Below, piece by piece: positions 54,426-63,026 of a stretch of 64,000 bases of DNA; positions within the stretch are counted from its first letter, which is position 1, and each line of letters begins with the position of its first letter. Source of the DNA: Bradyrhizobium sp. SK17 (GTDB lineage Bacteria; Pseudomonadota; Alphaproteobacteria; Rhizobiales; Xanthobacteraceae); assembly GCF_002831585.1 (NCBI RefSeq), contig NZ_CP025113.1:4169001-4233000 (forward strand), read 5' to 3'. The position numbers and the translations under genes were made by a program. The notes beneath the pieces were generated by a model. The model ran no database searches. It had not been told where the DNA came from and saw only the letters and a list, made by a program, of their open reading frames with translations.

Positions 54426-55421
54426 CTACTCGGCGGCGAGACTGGTCGGGATCGGGACACCCACCCTGGGGCGCGCCTTCGCCGCACGCTGGGTCTTCTT
54501 GCCGAAGCGGCTGCCGGCCAGCAGCGCCGCCGCGGCGCGCAACTGCTCGCGCAGCCATTGATTGGTGGTGTCGCCCTCGGCGGTGGCATGCCAGTAGAGA
54601 TAATTGACGTGCGGGCTGATCGGGAACGGGCAGGGGAAGCACTGCAACAGCCCGGGGTCTTCCAGCACCGAGGCGGCGCTTTCCGACGCCGTCAGCAGCA
54701 TGTTGCTGCGGCTCACGACGTGGCAGGCGGTGGCGAAATTCTGGCAGGTCAGGCGAACGGCGCGCTTGAGGCCGAGGCGCTGGAACTGGAAATCCTCGAA
54801 CGACAGGCCGCTGCGTCGCGACGTCACGCAGACATGCTCCATGCGCAGATAGGCCTTCTTGTCGAGCCTCTTGCCCAGCTCTGGATGGCCGCGCCGGGCG
54901 AACACGGCGATGTGCTCGGTCAGGATCTGCTCGCGCCGCACCTCGGTCGAGAGCGGCAGCAGCGTGTCGATCGCGACATCCAGCGTGCCGGCGGCGAGTT
55001 CCCGTTCCAGATTGTTGCGCTCGCTGCGCACCGTGGCGATCTCCACCAGCGGCGCGACGGCGCTGATGCGGTTCACCAGTGCGCTCAGCATCGGCGCCTC
55101 CAGATTGTTGCGCAACCCGATCACGAACCGCTTCGGCGTCTTGGCCGGATCGAACCGGTTGGTGTGGGTCAGCGTGGTCTCGAGGCCGTTGAGCGCCTGG
55201 CGTACGGTGGTGATGATCTGGCGTGCCAGCGGGGTCGGCGTCATCACGTGATGGCGGCGCACGAACAGCGGATCGTTGAACATCGCGCGCAGCCGGCTCA
55301 GCGCGTGGCTCACCGCGGGTTGGGTCAGATTGAGGCGGAAGCAGGCACGGCTGACGCCGCCCTCGGTATAGATCGCGTCGAACACCACGAACAGGTTCAG
55401 GTCGACGTCGCGCACATGCAT
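54426..55421 (-). CDS. LysR-family regulator of the sugar-type ABC locus
   Basis: 331-aa LysR protein. The HTH is at about 3-65 (LNLFVVFDAIYTEGGVSRAC; LNLTQPAVSHALSRLRAMF), and the effector domain follows from about residue 95. ATG 55421 places the HTH at the N-terminus; a TTG at 55433 is less likely. It is divergent from the ABC permease gene across about 90 bp and so is probably the regulator of that operon. NodD-like subgroup features are seen (LFVVFDAIYTEG), but no nod genes are present. Confidence 0.88.
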   Translation of the reverse strand: MHVRDVDLNLFVVFDAIYTEGGVSRACFRLNLTQPAVSHALSRLRAMFNDPLFVRRHHVMTPTPLARQIITTVRQALNGLETTLTHTNRFDPAKTPKRFVIGLRNNLEAPMLSALVNRISAVAPLVEIATVRSERNNLERELAAGTLDVAIDTLLPLSTEVRREQILTEHIAVFARRGHPELGKRLDKKAYLRMEHVCVTSRRSGLSFEDFQFQRLGLKRAVRLTCQNFATACHVVSRSNMLLTASESAASVLEDPGLLQCFPCPFPISPHVNYLYWHATAEGDTTNQWLREQLRAAAALLAGSRFGKKTQRAAKARPRVGVPIPTSLAAE

Positions 55422-55512
55422 GGAAATGATCAATCCGTATCCGTCGAATGCATTTGACGAATATGAGTTGGCGCTCTTAAAGTCTCAAGCAAAATAATAC
55501 CTGGAGGAAACG

Positions 55513-56538
55513 ATGAGCGTGCAATCGCCATCGCGCGGCGTTGCTGTCCCTGCGGCATCATCTCGCTCGGGCGCAATGTTTGCAAAGCCGAGCCAGGAGC
55601 AGATCGTGCTCCTGATCACGATCGCGCTTCTGGTCGTGTTCGGCCTGACGTTGAACGGTTTTGCCACCGTCTCCAATCTCTTGAATCTGTTGCGCAGCAT
55701 TTCCATCCTCGGGGTGCTTGGCCTCGGCATGGGGCTGATCGTGATCAGCCGCGGCATCGACCTCTCCGAGGTCGCGATCATGGCAGGTTCCTGGGCTATC
55801 GCGCTGATCTACATGCAGAACGGCATGCCGGTGTTCACCGCGGTGCTGCTGGCGCTGGCGATCGCGGTGCTGATCGGCGTCGTCAACGGCGTGATGGTCG
55901 CCTTCGTCGAGGCGCCGGCGCTGTTCGTCACGCTGGCCGCCGGCTTCGTGATCTATGGTCTCGCGTTCTGGATCGCGCCGGCCTGGGTGGTCTATGCGCC
56001 CAAGGATGCGCCGGGCCTGATGTATCTCGGCGCCGGACGGCTGTTCGGCATCCCGGTTCCGATCCTGGTGTTCGCGGTCTGCGCGATCGCGATGCATTTG
56101 TTCCTGTCGCGCACCTCGATCGGCCGCTTCATCTATGCGCAGGGCGACAATCCGGAGGCCGCGCGATTGACCGGCATTCCATTGCGGCCGCTGATCGTGC
56201 TGGAGCACGTGCTGGTTGCAGTGCTCGCCTGGATTGCAGGCCTGGTCTGGGTCGGCACGACGGGCAGCATGCAGATGGCGATCACGCAGGGCACCATGAT
56301 CTTCGACGTCGTGCTCGTCGTCGTGATCGGCGGCATCAGCCTGATCGGCGGCCGCGGCAGCGTGTTCAGCGTCGTGGTCGGCTGCGTCCTGATCGGCACG
56401 CTGCTCAACGCCTTTACCATCATGGACGTCAACAGCGAGGTGCAGAACATCATCAAGGGCGTGGTGCTGCTGGCGGCGATCGTGCTCGACAACTGGCTGC
56501 ATCCCCGCGACGAGGAGACTGCGCGGCAAGGGGACTGA
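55513..56538 (+). CDS. Ribose/sugar-type ABC transporter permease
   Basis: 341-aa RbsC-type permease with about 9-10 membrane segments. The family signature is in GLIVISRGIDLSEVAIMAGS and LTGIPLRPLIVLEHVLVAVL, with GGISLIGGRGSVFSVVVGC near the end. It has GGAGGAAACG upstream. First gene of an operon with a binding protein, a fused permease, a propeller protein and an ATPase. Confidence 0.92.
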   Translation: MSVQSPSRGVAVPAASSRSGAMFAKPSQEQIVLLITIALLVVFGLTLNGFATVSNLLNLLRSISILGVLGLGMGLIVISRGIDLSEVAIMAGSWAIALIYMQNGMPVFTAVLLALAIAVLIGVVNGVMVAFVEAPALFVTLAAGFVIYGLAFWIAPAWVVYAPKDAPGLMYLGAGRLFGIPVPILVFAVCAIAMHLFLSRTSIGRFIYAQGDNPEAARLTGIPLRPLIVLEHVLVAVLAWIAGLVWVGTTGSMQMAITQGTMIFDVVLVVVIGGISLIGGRGSVFSVVVGCVLIGTLLNAFTIMDVNSEVQNIIKGVVLLAAIVLDNWLHPRDEETARQGD

Positions 56539-56631
56539 GACAAGGCGACTGACGATGCCTCGCGCCAAGAGCAACAAGAACAATCAGAACAATTCCAAAT
56601 CAATCATCAGAATTTCTGTGTGGAGGAGACG

Positions 56632-57657
56632 ATGAAGACGACCAAGTTCTGGACGATCCTGCTTGCCGGGGTGGCGGTTGCCGCGATGCCCTTCGCGGCG
56701 CCGGCGCAGGAGGAAGGCACCAAGGCCGGGCGCGAACTGCGCGCCGCCTACGACAAGGCGCTGCAAGGCAAGACCATCGCCTATCTGCCGATCGCGCTCG
56801 GCGTGCCGCTGGCCGACGAATGGGGCCGCGTGCTGCAAGAGGAAGCCGAATGGCGCGGCATGAAGTACAGCGTGCGCGATCCCAACAACAATCCGTCGGC
56901 GATGCAGCAGGCGCTCACCGCGCTGGTCGACCAGAAGCCCGACGTGCTGGTGGTGCAGAACCCGAGCGTCACGCTGCTGATGAAGGACCTGAAGCGCGCC
57001 GAGGCCCAGGGCACCCATGTGATCCAGGTCAACATGGCCTCGAACTACAAGTCGAGTGCCTTCGTCGGCGTCGACTGGCGCGAGATCGGCAGGATGCTCG
57101 CCAACGAGGCCGTCAAGGCTTGCGGCACCGGCTCCGGCAAGTCGGGCAAGGTGCAGATCGTGCAGGGCGAATTGACCGCGGCGGCCAGCGTCGACCAGGT
57201 CGGCGCCATCATGGAGGTCTTGAACAAGGATCCCAACATCAAGGTGGTCTCGAACCAGGCGGCGAACTGGGACGCCAACACCGCGCTCAACGTCACCGCG
57301 ACGGTGATCCAGCAGCATCCTGATCTCTGCGCCTCGATCGGCTTCTGGGGCGTGATGCAATCGGGCGCGGCGCAGGCGATCCGCAATGCCGGCAAGATCA
57401 ACGACGTCAAGGTGTTCGCCTCCGGCGAAGGCTCGCAGCTCGATTGCGACCAGGTCAATTCGGGCAATTTCTACAAGTTCCTGAGCTACAAGGCGACCGA
57501 GCAGGGCCACGATCTGATGTTCGCGGCCGAAACCCTGCTGATGTCCGGCGACAAGCCCGGCACCAAGAATCTGGCCTATTACACGCGTCCGGTCTGGATC
57601 GATAAGAGCAATGCCGCGCAAGGCGGCACCTGTTTCGCGCTACCGAAGAAGAACTAA
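56632..57657 (+). CDS. ABC transporter sugar-type substrate-binding protein
   Basis: 341-aa periplasmic binding protein (RbsB/peripla_BP_4 type). It has a signal peptide (KFWTILLAGVAVAAMPFAAPA), an N-lobe segment (IAYLPIALGVPLADEWGRVL) and PSAMQQALTALVDQKPDVLV, typical of this cluster. ATG 56632 follows GGAGGAGACG. The ligand is not apparent; the neighbouring lactonase-like propellers suggest a sugar, lactone or polyol. Confidence 0.9.
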   Translation: MKTTKFWTILLAGVAVAAMPFAAPAQEEGTKAGRELRAAYDKALQGKTIAYLPIALGVPLADEWGRVLQEEAEWRGMKYSVRDPNNNPSAMQQALTALVDQKPDVLVVQNPSVTLLMKDLKRAEAQGTHVIQVNMASNYKSSAFVGVDWREIGRMLANEAVKACGTGSGKSGKVQIVQGELTAAASVDQVGAIMEVLNKDPNIKVVSNQAANWDANTALNVTATVIQQHPDLCASIGFWGVMQSGAAQAIRNAGKINDVKVFASGEGSQLDCDQVNSGNFYKFLSYKATEQGHDLMFAAETLLMSGDKPGTKNLAYYTRPVWIDKSNAAQGGTCFALPKKN

Positions 57658-57862
57658 CAAGGCGCGAGGCAGCCGGCGCGGGGGGCATTCCCGCGCCGGC
57701 TGTATCAAGAGCACGATCCGGATGGCCTCGCGACCAACGCGAAGCATTTGCGGGCGACGTGCTCGATCGAGGGACGCGGTCGTGATGCGCCTGATCGCAT
57801 CGTGATCCAGAGCATGGCCCGGAACGCGTGGATCATGCTCAATCAAAGGAAGTGCTCTGGCG
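57658..57862. other. Intergenic region with hairpin
   Basis: 205-bp gap inside the ABC operon. An inverted repeat GAGCATG (57810-57816) / CATGCTC (57834-57840) resembles scattered Bradyrhizobium intergenic hairpins. No gene seen. Confidence 0.4.
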
Positions 57863-60001
57863 ATGTCGATGGCAGTTGATTCCGTTGCCGCATCGGTGCG
57901 GCGGTTCTCACCCCGGCTCCTGCTGTCGGAGCTGTTGCTGAAACAGTGGTTCGAGCCGGTCGTTCCCTTCACCGTGATGATCGGCCTGTGGACGTATTTC
58001 GCGCTCACCATTCCCGACTACGCCTCGGTGCAGAACTCGGTGTCGCTGCTGCGGCTGTTCGCCGAGTTCGGCTTCGTCGCGCTCGCGATGGGCTTCTGCC
58101 TCGTCACCGGCGGCATCGACCTGTCGGTCGGCGCGATCTTCGCGCTGTGCAACTTCGCGGCGCTGTATTTCCTGCTGGTGCGCGAATGGCCGGTCGGCCT
58201 CGCGGTGCCGGCGACGCTCTTGGTCGGCGCGCTGCTCGGCAGCATCAACGGCTTCCTGATCGGCTTCCTGAAGACCCGGCCGTTCCTCACCACGCTGGTG
58301 ACGCTGATCATCCTGCGCGCCTCGGTCAATCTGCTCAACACCAGCTACGCCCAGGTGTTCGCGACCAACTCGGTCGAGAGCGATGCCTGGGATTTCATCG
58401 GCGGCGGCAGCGTGCTCGGCATTCCCATCAATGCGGCGACGCTGTTCGTGGTGCTGTTGATCTGCCACATCTTCCTGTCGCGCTCGCGCTATGGCTGGCA
58501 TCTCACCGCGATCGGCGCCAGCCGCAAGGCGGCGCGCCATGCCGGCATCCGCGTCCGCCTGATGCTGTTCATGACCTATGTGCTGTCGGGCACGCTGTGC
58601 GCGGCGAGCGGCGTCTTCTATGCGGCACGCCAGGCCTCGACCGATTCCACCACCGGCGTGGGCTGGGAATTCCAGGCGCTCACCGCGGTGGTGCTCGGCG
58701 GCGTCTCGCTGGCCGGCGGCAAGGGCACGGTGTGGCGGGCGATGATCGGCGCGCTGATCATCTTCCTCTTGATCAACGGCCTCGTGCGCATGGGCATCCC
58801 GGGCTACGTCACCTCGGCGGTGACCGGCATGATCCTGCTCGCCGCCGTTGGCATCGACGTCAAATGGTCGAAGAACCGCGGCAAGGCGATCCAGAAGATC
58901 TATGTCAATCCGGCGTTCGTGCCGCTGGCCTCGGCGCCGGCGGTGCAGCCCGGCGCGGCATCGCCCTACGCACAGAACGACCGCCTGATCCACGCGCAGG
59001 CGATCGGGGTCGACCAGGTCGAGGGGCCCGAGGACGTCATCCTCGATCGCCAGGGCCGGCTCTACGGCTCGACCCGCGACGGCAATGTGATCCGCTTCTC
59101 CGGGTCCGACTTCAAGACCCGCGAGGTGTTCGCCCATATCGGCGGCCGGCCGCTCGGCATGCAGTTCGACCGCGACGAGAACCTGATCGTCGCGGTCGCC
59201 GGCATGGGCGTCTACGGCGTCGCGCCCGATGGCCGCATCTTCAAGGTTACCGACGAGACCAACCGCACCTGGTACAAGCTGAACGACGACTCGCGCTTGC
59301 GCATGGCCGACGATCTCGACATCGCACCGGACGGCAAGATCTATTTCAGCGACTGCACGACGCGCTACGAGATGACCACCAACACCCTCGACATCCTCGA
59401 GGGCCGGCCGAACGGCCGCGTGGTCTGCTACGATCCGGCGACCAAGACCACCCGCACGGTGATCAACCACTTCTATTTCCCGAACGGGATCTGCGTCTCC
59501 CACGACGGCAAGTCGATCCTGATCGCGTCGACCTCGCTCTGCAAGGTGTTCCGGCACTGGATCGATGGCCCGAACAAGGGCAAGACCGAAGTGCTGATGG
59601 ACGAGCTGCCGGGCAATCCCGACAACATCAACCGTGCCTCCGACGGCACCTACTGGCTGGCGCTGGTCGGCATCCGCACCCCGACGTTCGATCTCGCCGC
59701 GCGCAAACCCGGCTTCCGGCTGCGCATGGTCAAGCAGGTGCCGACCGACGAATGGTTGGCGCCGGCGCTCAACCATGGCTGCGTGCTGAAGTTCAACGAG
59801 AAGGGCGAGGCGCTGGAATCGTGGTGGGACCCGACCGGAATCTCGCATTCGACCCTGACCTCGATGCGCGAGCACCAGGGCTATCTCTATCTCGGCGGGT
59901 TGGAGAACAACCGGATCGGCCGCATCAAGCTCGACGGCGTCGACGACAGCTGGACCGGCTACGATGCCTATTGGGGCGCCAAGAGCAGGGTGACGACATA
60001 A
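57863..60001 (+). CDS. ABC sugar permease fused to an SMP-30/strictosidine-synthase-like beta-propeller
   Basis: 712-aa fusion. Residues 1-345 are an RbsC permease (CLVTGGIDLSVGAIFALC; ALTAVVLGGVSLAGGKGTVW; 9-10 membrane segments). Residues 360-712 are a six-bladed propeller of the SGL/strictosidine-synthase group: GPEDVILDRQGRLYGSTRDG, MADDLDIAPDGKIYFSD, FPNGICVSHDGKSILIAS, ELPGNPDNINRASDGTYWLA and LNHGCVLKFNEKGEALESWW. If the permease has cytoplasmic termini, the propeller is cytosolic and may act on the imported substrate. The frame is continuous with no sign of a sequencing join. ATG 57863 follows AAGGAAG. Rare architecture. Confidence 0.9.
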   Translation: MSMAVDSVAASVRRFSPRLLLSELLLKQWFEPVVPFTVMIGLWTYFALTIPDYASVQNSVSLLRLFAEFGFVALAMGFCLVTGGIDLSVGAIFALCNFAALYFLLVREWPVGLAVPATLLVGALLGSINGFLIGFLKTRPFLTTLVTLIILRASVNLLNTSYAQVFATNSVESDAWDFIGGGSVLGIPINAATLFVVLLICHIFLSRSRYGWHLTAIGASRKAARHAGIRVRLMLFMTYVLSGTLCAASGVFYAARQASTDSTTGVGWEFQALTAVVLGGVSLAGGKGTVWRAMIGALIIFLLINGLVRMGIPGYVTSAVTGMILLAAVGIDVKWSKNRGKAIQKIYVNPAFVPLASAPAVQPGAASPYAQNDRLIHAQAIGVDQVEGPEDVILDRQGRLYGSTRDGNVIRFSGSDFKTREVFAHIGGRPLGMQFDRDENLIVAVAGMGVYGVAPDGRIFKVTDETNRTWYKLNDDSRLRMADDLDIAPDGKIYFSDCTTRYEMTTNTLDILEGRPNGRVVCYDPATKTTRTVINHFYFPNGICVSHDGKSILIASTSLCKVFRHWIDGPNKGKTEVLMDELPGNPDNINRASDGTYWLALVGIRTPTFDLAARKPGFRLRMVKQVPTDEWLAPALNHGCVLKFNEKGEALESWWDPTGISHSTLTSMREHQGYLYLGGLENNRIGRIKLDGVDDSWTGYDAYWGAKSRVTT

Positions 60002-61122
60002 TGGGATTCTTCGATCATCTGCTGCGCGATATCAGGAGCGTCATCGACCGCGACGGCGGCCAGAACGCGATCCCGCCGCTCGACGGCGCGCTGAGCCCGA
60101 ACGACCGGCTCGACACCGCGGTGCCGATCGGCGAGCCGCTGCCCGGCATCGACGACGTGATCGCCGCCGGCGACGGCGCGATCTATGTCTCCGCGGGCCA
60201 CAAGGTGCTGAAGCTCAGCGGCGCGGATCTCTCGACCCGTACGGTCGTGGCCGAGTTCGAGGACGATGCCGGCGGGCTCGCGCTGCATCCGGACGGCCGG
60301 CTCTTGGTCTGCGTCGCGGGCAGGGGCCTCGCCGCGATCGATCCCGCAAAGCCTTCGCCGCGCTGGCTGGAGACCGCCGGCGGCAGTGCGCTCACAGGGC
60401 TGCTGTCGGTCACGGCGGCGCCCGATGGCCGCATCTATGCGGTGGAAGGCAGCGCCGGACGCCGCCCGGACGAGTGGCGGCACGATCTGATGGAGAAGCG
60501 CGCCAATGGCCGCCTGATCGGCTGCGGCGCAGGGCTCGACAATCCGCAGGTGCTGCTGCGCGACCTGCCATATCCCTATGGCGTGTTGGTATCGGCCGAC
60601 GGCAACAGCCTGTGGCTCACCGAGAGCTGGGCGCATCGCCTCAGCCGGTTCGCGCTCACGGCCAACGGGCTCGGCCCGCGCGAGACGATCGCGGCCAACA
60701 TGCCCGGTTATCCGGCGCGGCTGCATCCGGACGGCCATGGCGGGCTGCTGCTCAGCGTCTTCGCTCGCCGCACCCATCTGATCGAGTTCGTGCTCAAGGA
60801 GGACGATTTCCGCGAGGAGATGATGGCGACGATGCCGCCTGAATACTGGGTGGCGCCGGCGCTGGTCGGCGGCAGCGATTGCCTGGAGCCGATGCAGATC
60901 GGCAGCGTCAAGGCGCTCGGCATTCAGAAGCCATGGGCGCCGCCGCGCTCCTACGGCCTGCTGGTGCATCTCGACGCCGAAGGCGAGGCAACCGACAGCC
61001 TGCACAGCCGCGCCGGCGGCCGCTTCCACGGCATCACCGCTGCTTGCGCCACGCCCTCGGGCATTGTGATCGCCGCGCGCGGCGGCGGCCGTCTGCTGCG
61101 CTATACGGGAGAGCTGCGATGA
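60001..61122 (+). CDS. SMP-30/strictosidine-synthase-like beta-propeller protein
   Basis: 373-aa protein without signal peptide. Propeller signatures: GDGAIYVSAGHKVLKLSG, VTAAPDGRIYAVEGSAG, YPYGVLVSADGNSLWLTESW and MPGYPARLHPDGHGGLLLSV. The ATG (60001) overlaps the stop of the permease-propeller gene by one base (TAATG), and its stop overlaps the ATPase start by 4 bp, so it is tightly co-translated. Likely a cytosolic lactonase or isomerase-like partner; catalytic metal ligands cannot be assigned confidently by eye. Confidence 0.85.
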   Translation: MGFFDHLLRDIRSVIDRDGGQNAIPPLDGALSPNDRLDTAVPIGEPLPGIDDVIAAGDGAIYVSAGHKVLKLSGADLSTRTVVAEFEDDAGGLALHPDGRLLVCVAGRGLAAIDPAKPSPRWLETAGGSALTGLLSVTAAPDGRIYAVEGSAGRRPDEWRHDLMEKRANGRLIGCGAGLDNPQVLLRDLPYPYGVLVSADGNSLWLTESWAHRLSRFALTANGLGPRETIAANMPGYPARLHPDGHGGLLLSVFARRTHLIEFVLKEDDFREEMMATMPPEYWVAPALVGGSDCLEPMQIGSVKALGIQKPWAPPRSYGLLVHLDAEGEATDSLHSRAGGRFHGITAACATPSGIVIAARGGGRLLRYTGELR

Positions 61123-62657
61123 ATGACGGCGTGATGCAGGCGGCTCCCGACAGCCCGGCCCAAGCCCGCGAGCCGGTGCTGCGGATCAGCAACGGCTCCA
61201 AGATCTATGGCGGCGTCCATGCCATCGAGGGCGTCAATTTCGATCTCTATCCCGGCGAGGTCCATGCGCTGGTCGGCGAGAACGGCGCCGGCAAGTCGAC
61301 GCTGTGCAAGGCGATCGCGGGCGCGATCAATCTCACCTCCGGCGACTATCTGCTCGACGGCAAGCCCGCCAATTTCGAGCAGCCGCGCGACGCGCTCGAT
61401 GCCGGCATCTGCATGGTCTATCAGGAGACCAGCCTGGTGCCGACCATGACCGCGGCACAAAACATCGAGCTCGGCAACGAGAAGCTCTTGACGCGCTTCC
61501 GTACCCTGAACATCCAGGCCCAGCAGTTGTTGCAGTCGCTCAACTTCCACGTCGATCCGGCGACACCGGTGGCGCTGCTCGGCACCGCCAAGAAGCAGAT
61601 GGTGGAGATCGCGCGCGCGATCTACAACAAGGCGCGCATCATCATCTTCGACGAGCCGACCGCATCGCTGACGCCGGAGGAGATCGTCCATTTCTTCCAT
61701 CTGGTGCGCGATCTGCGCGCCCGTGGCGTCTCGATCATCTACATCTCGCATGCGTTGGAGGAATCGCTCCAGATCGCCGATCGCATCACCGTGCTGCGCG
61801 ATGGCAAGCTCGTCATCACCGCGCCTGCCAAGCAGCTCACCCGCGACGCGCTGGTGCAGCACATGGTCGGCCGCGAGGTGGCGCAGGCGGTCTATGGCGG
61901 CAAGGCCAACACCCATCAGCGTCGCGAGAAGGTGCTCACCGTCGAGAACGTCACCATGGGCATGGCGGTCAAGAACATGTCGTTCTCGGTCTATGCCGGC
62001 GAGGTGGTCGGCATCGCCGGCCTGATCGGCTCCGGCCGCACCGAGATCGCCAAGATCATCTACGGTGCGCTGAAGCGCAACCTGGTCAATGGCGGCACCA
62101 TCCGGCTGCGCGGAAAACCGATCCGCTACCGGGTGCCGCGGCAGGCGATCAATGACGGCATCGCCTACATCACCGAGGACCGCAAGGCCAACGGTTTCTT
62201 CGAGACCATGGTGGTCGACGACAACGTCTATCTCGGCAGCCTCGCCACCAGGAAAGGCTGGAGCTTCCTGCTGTCGCGCGCGAAGCGCAGCAAGCTCGCC
62301 AATTACTGGGTCGAGCGGCTCAAGATCAGCGCGTTGCAGCGCAAGGCGCGGATCATCGAGCTGTCCGGCGGCAACCAGCAGAAGGTGGTGCTGGCCAAGA
62401 CGCTGGTGCAGGAGCCGTCGATCATTTTCTTCGACGAACCGACCCGCGGCGTCGACGTCGGTACCATCCCGCACATCCACGGCGAGATCCGTCGGCTTGC
62501 CGACGAGGGCAAGGCGGTGGTGGTGATCTCGTCCTATCTGCCGGAGATCCTCGCGGTCTCCGACCGTATCCTGGTCGCCCGCACCGGCCGCATCGTCGCC
62601 GAGTTCGACGCCGCCGACGCGACCCAGGACAAGATCCTGTACGCCGCGGTGCATTGA
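61119..62657 (+). CDS. Sugar-type ABC transporter ATP-binding protein (two NBDs, RbsA-like)
   Basis: 512-aa double ATPase. The first NBD has Walker A GENGAGKSTL and Walker B IIIFDEPTASLT, with a degenerate signature (LLGTAKKQMVEIARA). The second has the usual degenerate P-loop (GLIGSGRTEIAKII), LSGGNQQKVVLAKTL and IIFFDEPTRGVDVG. ATG 61119 overlaps the upstream stop (ATGA). It energises the permeases at 55513 and 57863. Ends the operon. Confidence 0.93.
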   Translation: MNDGVMQAAPDSPAQAREPVLRISNGSKIYGGVHAIEGVNFDLYPGEVHALVGENGAGKSTLCKAIAGAINLTSGDYLLDGKPANFEQPRDALDAGICMVYQETSLVPTMTAAQNIELGNEKLLTRFRTLNIQAQQLLQSLNFHVDPATPVALLGTAKKQMVEIARAIYNKARIIIFDEPTASLTPEEIVHFFHLVRDLRARGVSIIYISHALEESLQIADRITVLRDGKLVITAPAKQLTRDALVQHMVGREVAQAVYGGKANTHQRREKVLTVENVTMGMAVKNMSFSVYAGEVVGIAGLIGSGRTEIAKIIYGALKRNLVNGGTIRLRGKPIRYRVPRQAINDGIAYITEDRKANGFFETMVVDDNVYLGSLATRKGWSFLLSRAKRSKLANYWVERLKISALQRKARIIELSGGNQQKVVLAKTLVQEPSIIFFDEPTRGVDVGTIPHIHGEIRRLADEGKAVVVISSYLPEILAVSDRILVARTGRIVAEFDAADATQDKILYAAVH

Positions 62658-62688
62658 GGGCGCGACGCGGGGCCTGCTCTCTTTCCAT

Positions 62689-62793
62689 CGTCATTCCGGG
62701 GCTCGCGAAGCGAGAACCCGGAATCCATTGCGCCGCCGTTGGTGCGGCCCGATGGATTCCGGGCTCGACGCTTCGCGTCGCCCCGGAATGACG
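62689..62793. repeat. Intergenic palindromic repeat, CGTCATTCCGGGG type
   Basis: CGTCATTCCGGGG at 62689 and CCCCGGAATGACG at 62781-62793 are inverted; internal arms ACCCGGAATCCAT and ATGGATTCCGGG also pair. Typical Bradyrhizobiaceae repeat, behind the ATPase gene. Confidence 0.75.
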
Positions 62794-62815
62794 GAGATAA
62801 GCCGCATTCCACACT

Positions 62816-62917
62816 GTCATCGCCCGCGAAAGCGGGCGATCCAGTACGCCGCGGCCTATCGGTACAATCACAGCCGCCTCTGGAATACTGGATCGCCCGG
62901 TCAAGCCGGGCGATGAC
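62816..62917. repeat. Intergenic palindromic repeat, GTCATC...GATGAC type, copy 2
   Basis: GTCATCGCCCGCGAAAGCGGGCGATCC-like left arm (hairpin CGCCCGC / GCGGGCG) and right arm ending GCCGGGCGATGAC. The same family as 9327-9429 but in opposite orientation. Confidence 0.8.
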
Positions 62918-62950
62918 GAGTGTGGAGCAGGGCGGCAACCGGCCTTGACA

Positions 62951-62972
62951 ATTATTTTAAGTATAAAATAAT
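62951..62972. promoter_or_regulatory. AT-rich palindromic operator upstream of the FAD hydroxylase
   Basis: ATTATTTTA (62951-62959) and TAAAATAAT (62964-62972), perfect 9-4-9 inverted repeat in a GC-rich genome, 54 bp before the start codon. A TTGAC sequence (62945-62949) directly precedes it. The form is typical of MarR-family operators; no regulator gene is in view. Confidence 0.7.
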
Positions 62973-63026
62973 ATGCCGTATCGGCTGGCGGGAGATGCCG
63001 GCCGCCGAAGCCAACGGGAGAACGCC

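Noticed and set aside
54426..55421. NodD
   Set aside because: LysR N-terminus resembles NodD, but context is a sugar-type ABC operon and no nod box or nod genes were seen.
57908..59875. 655-codon minus-strand frame opposite the permease-propeller gene
   Set aside because: Shadow of the real gene: no ribosome site, composition dominated by Arg/Asp/Ala/Glu.
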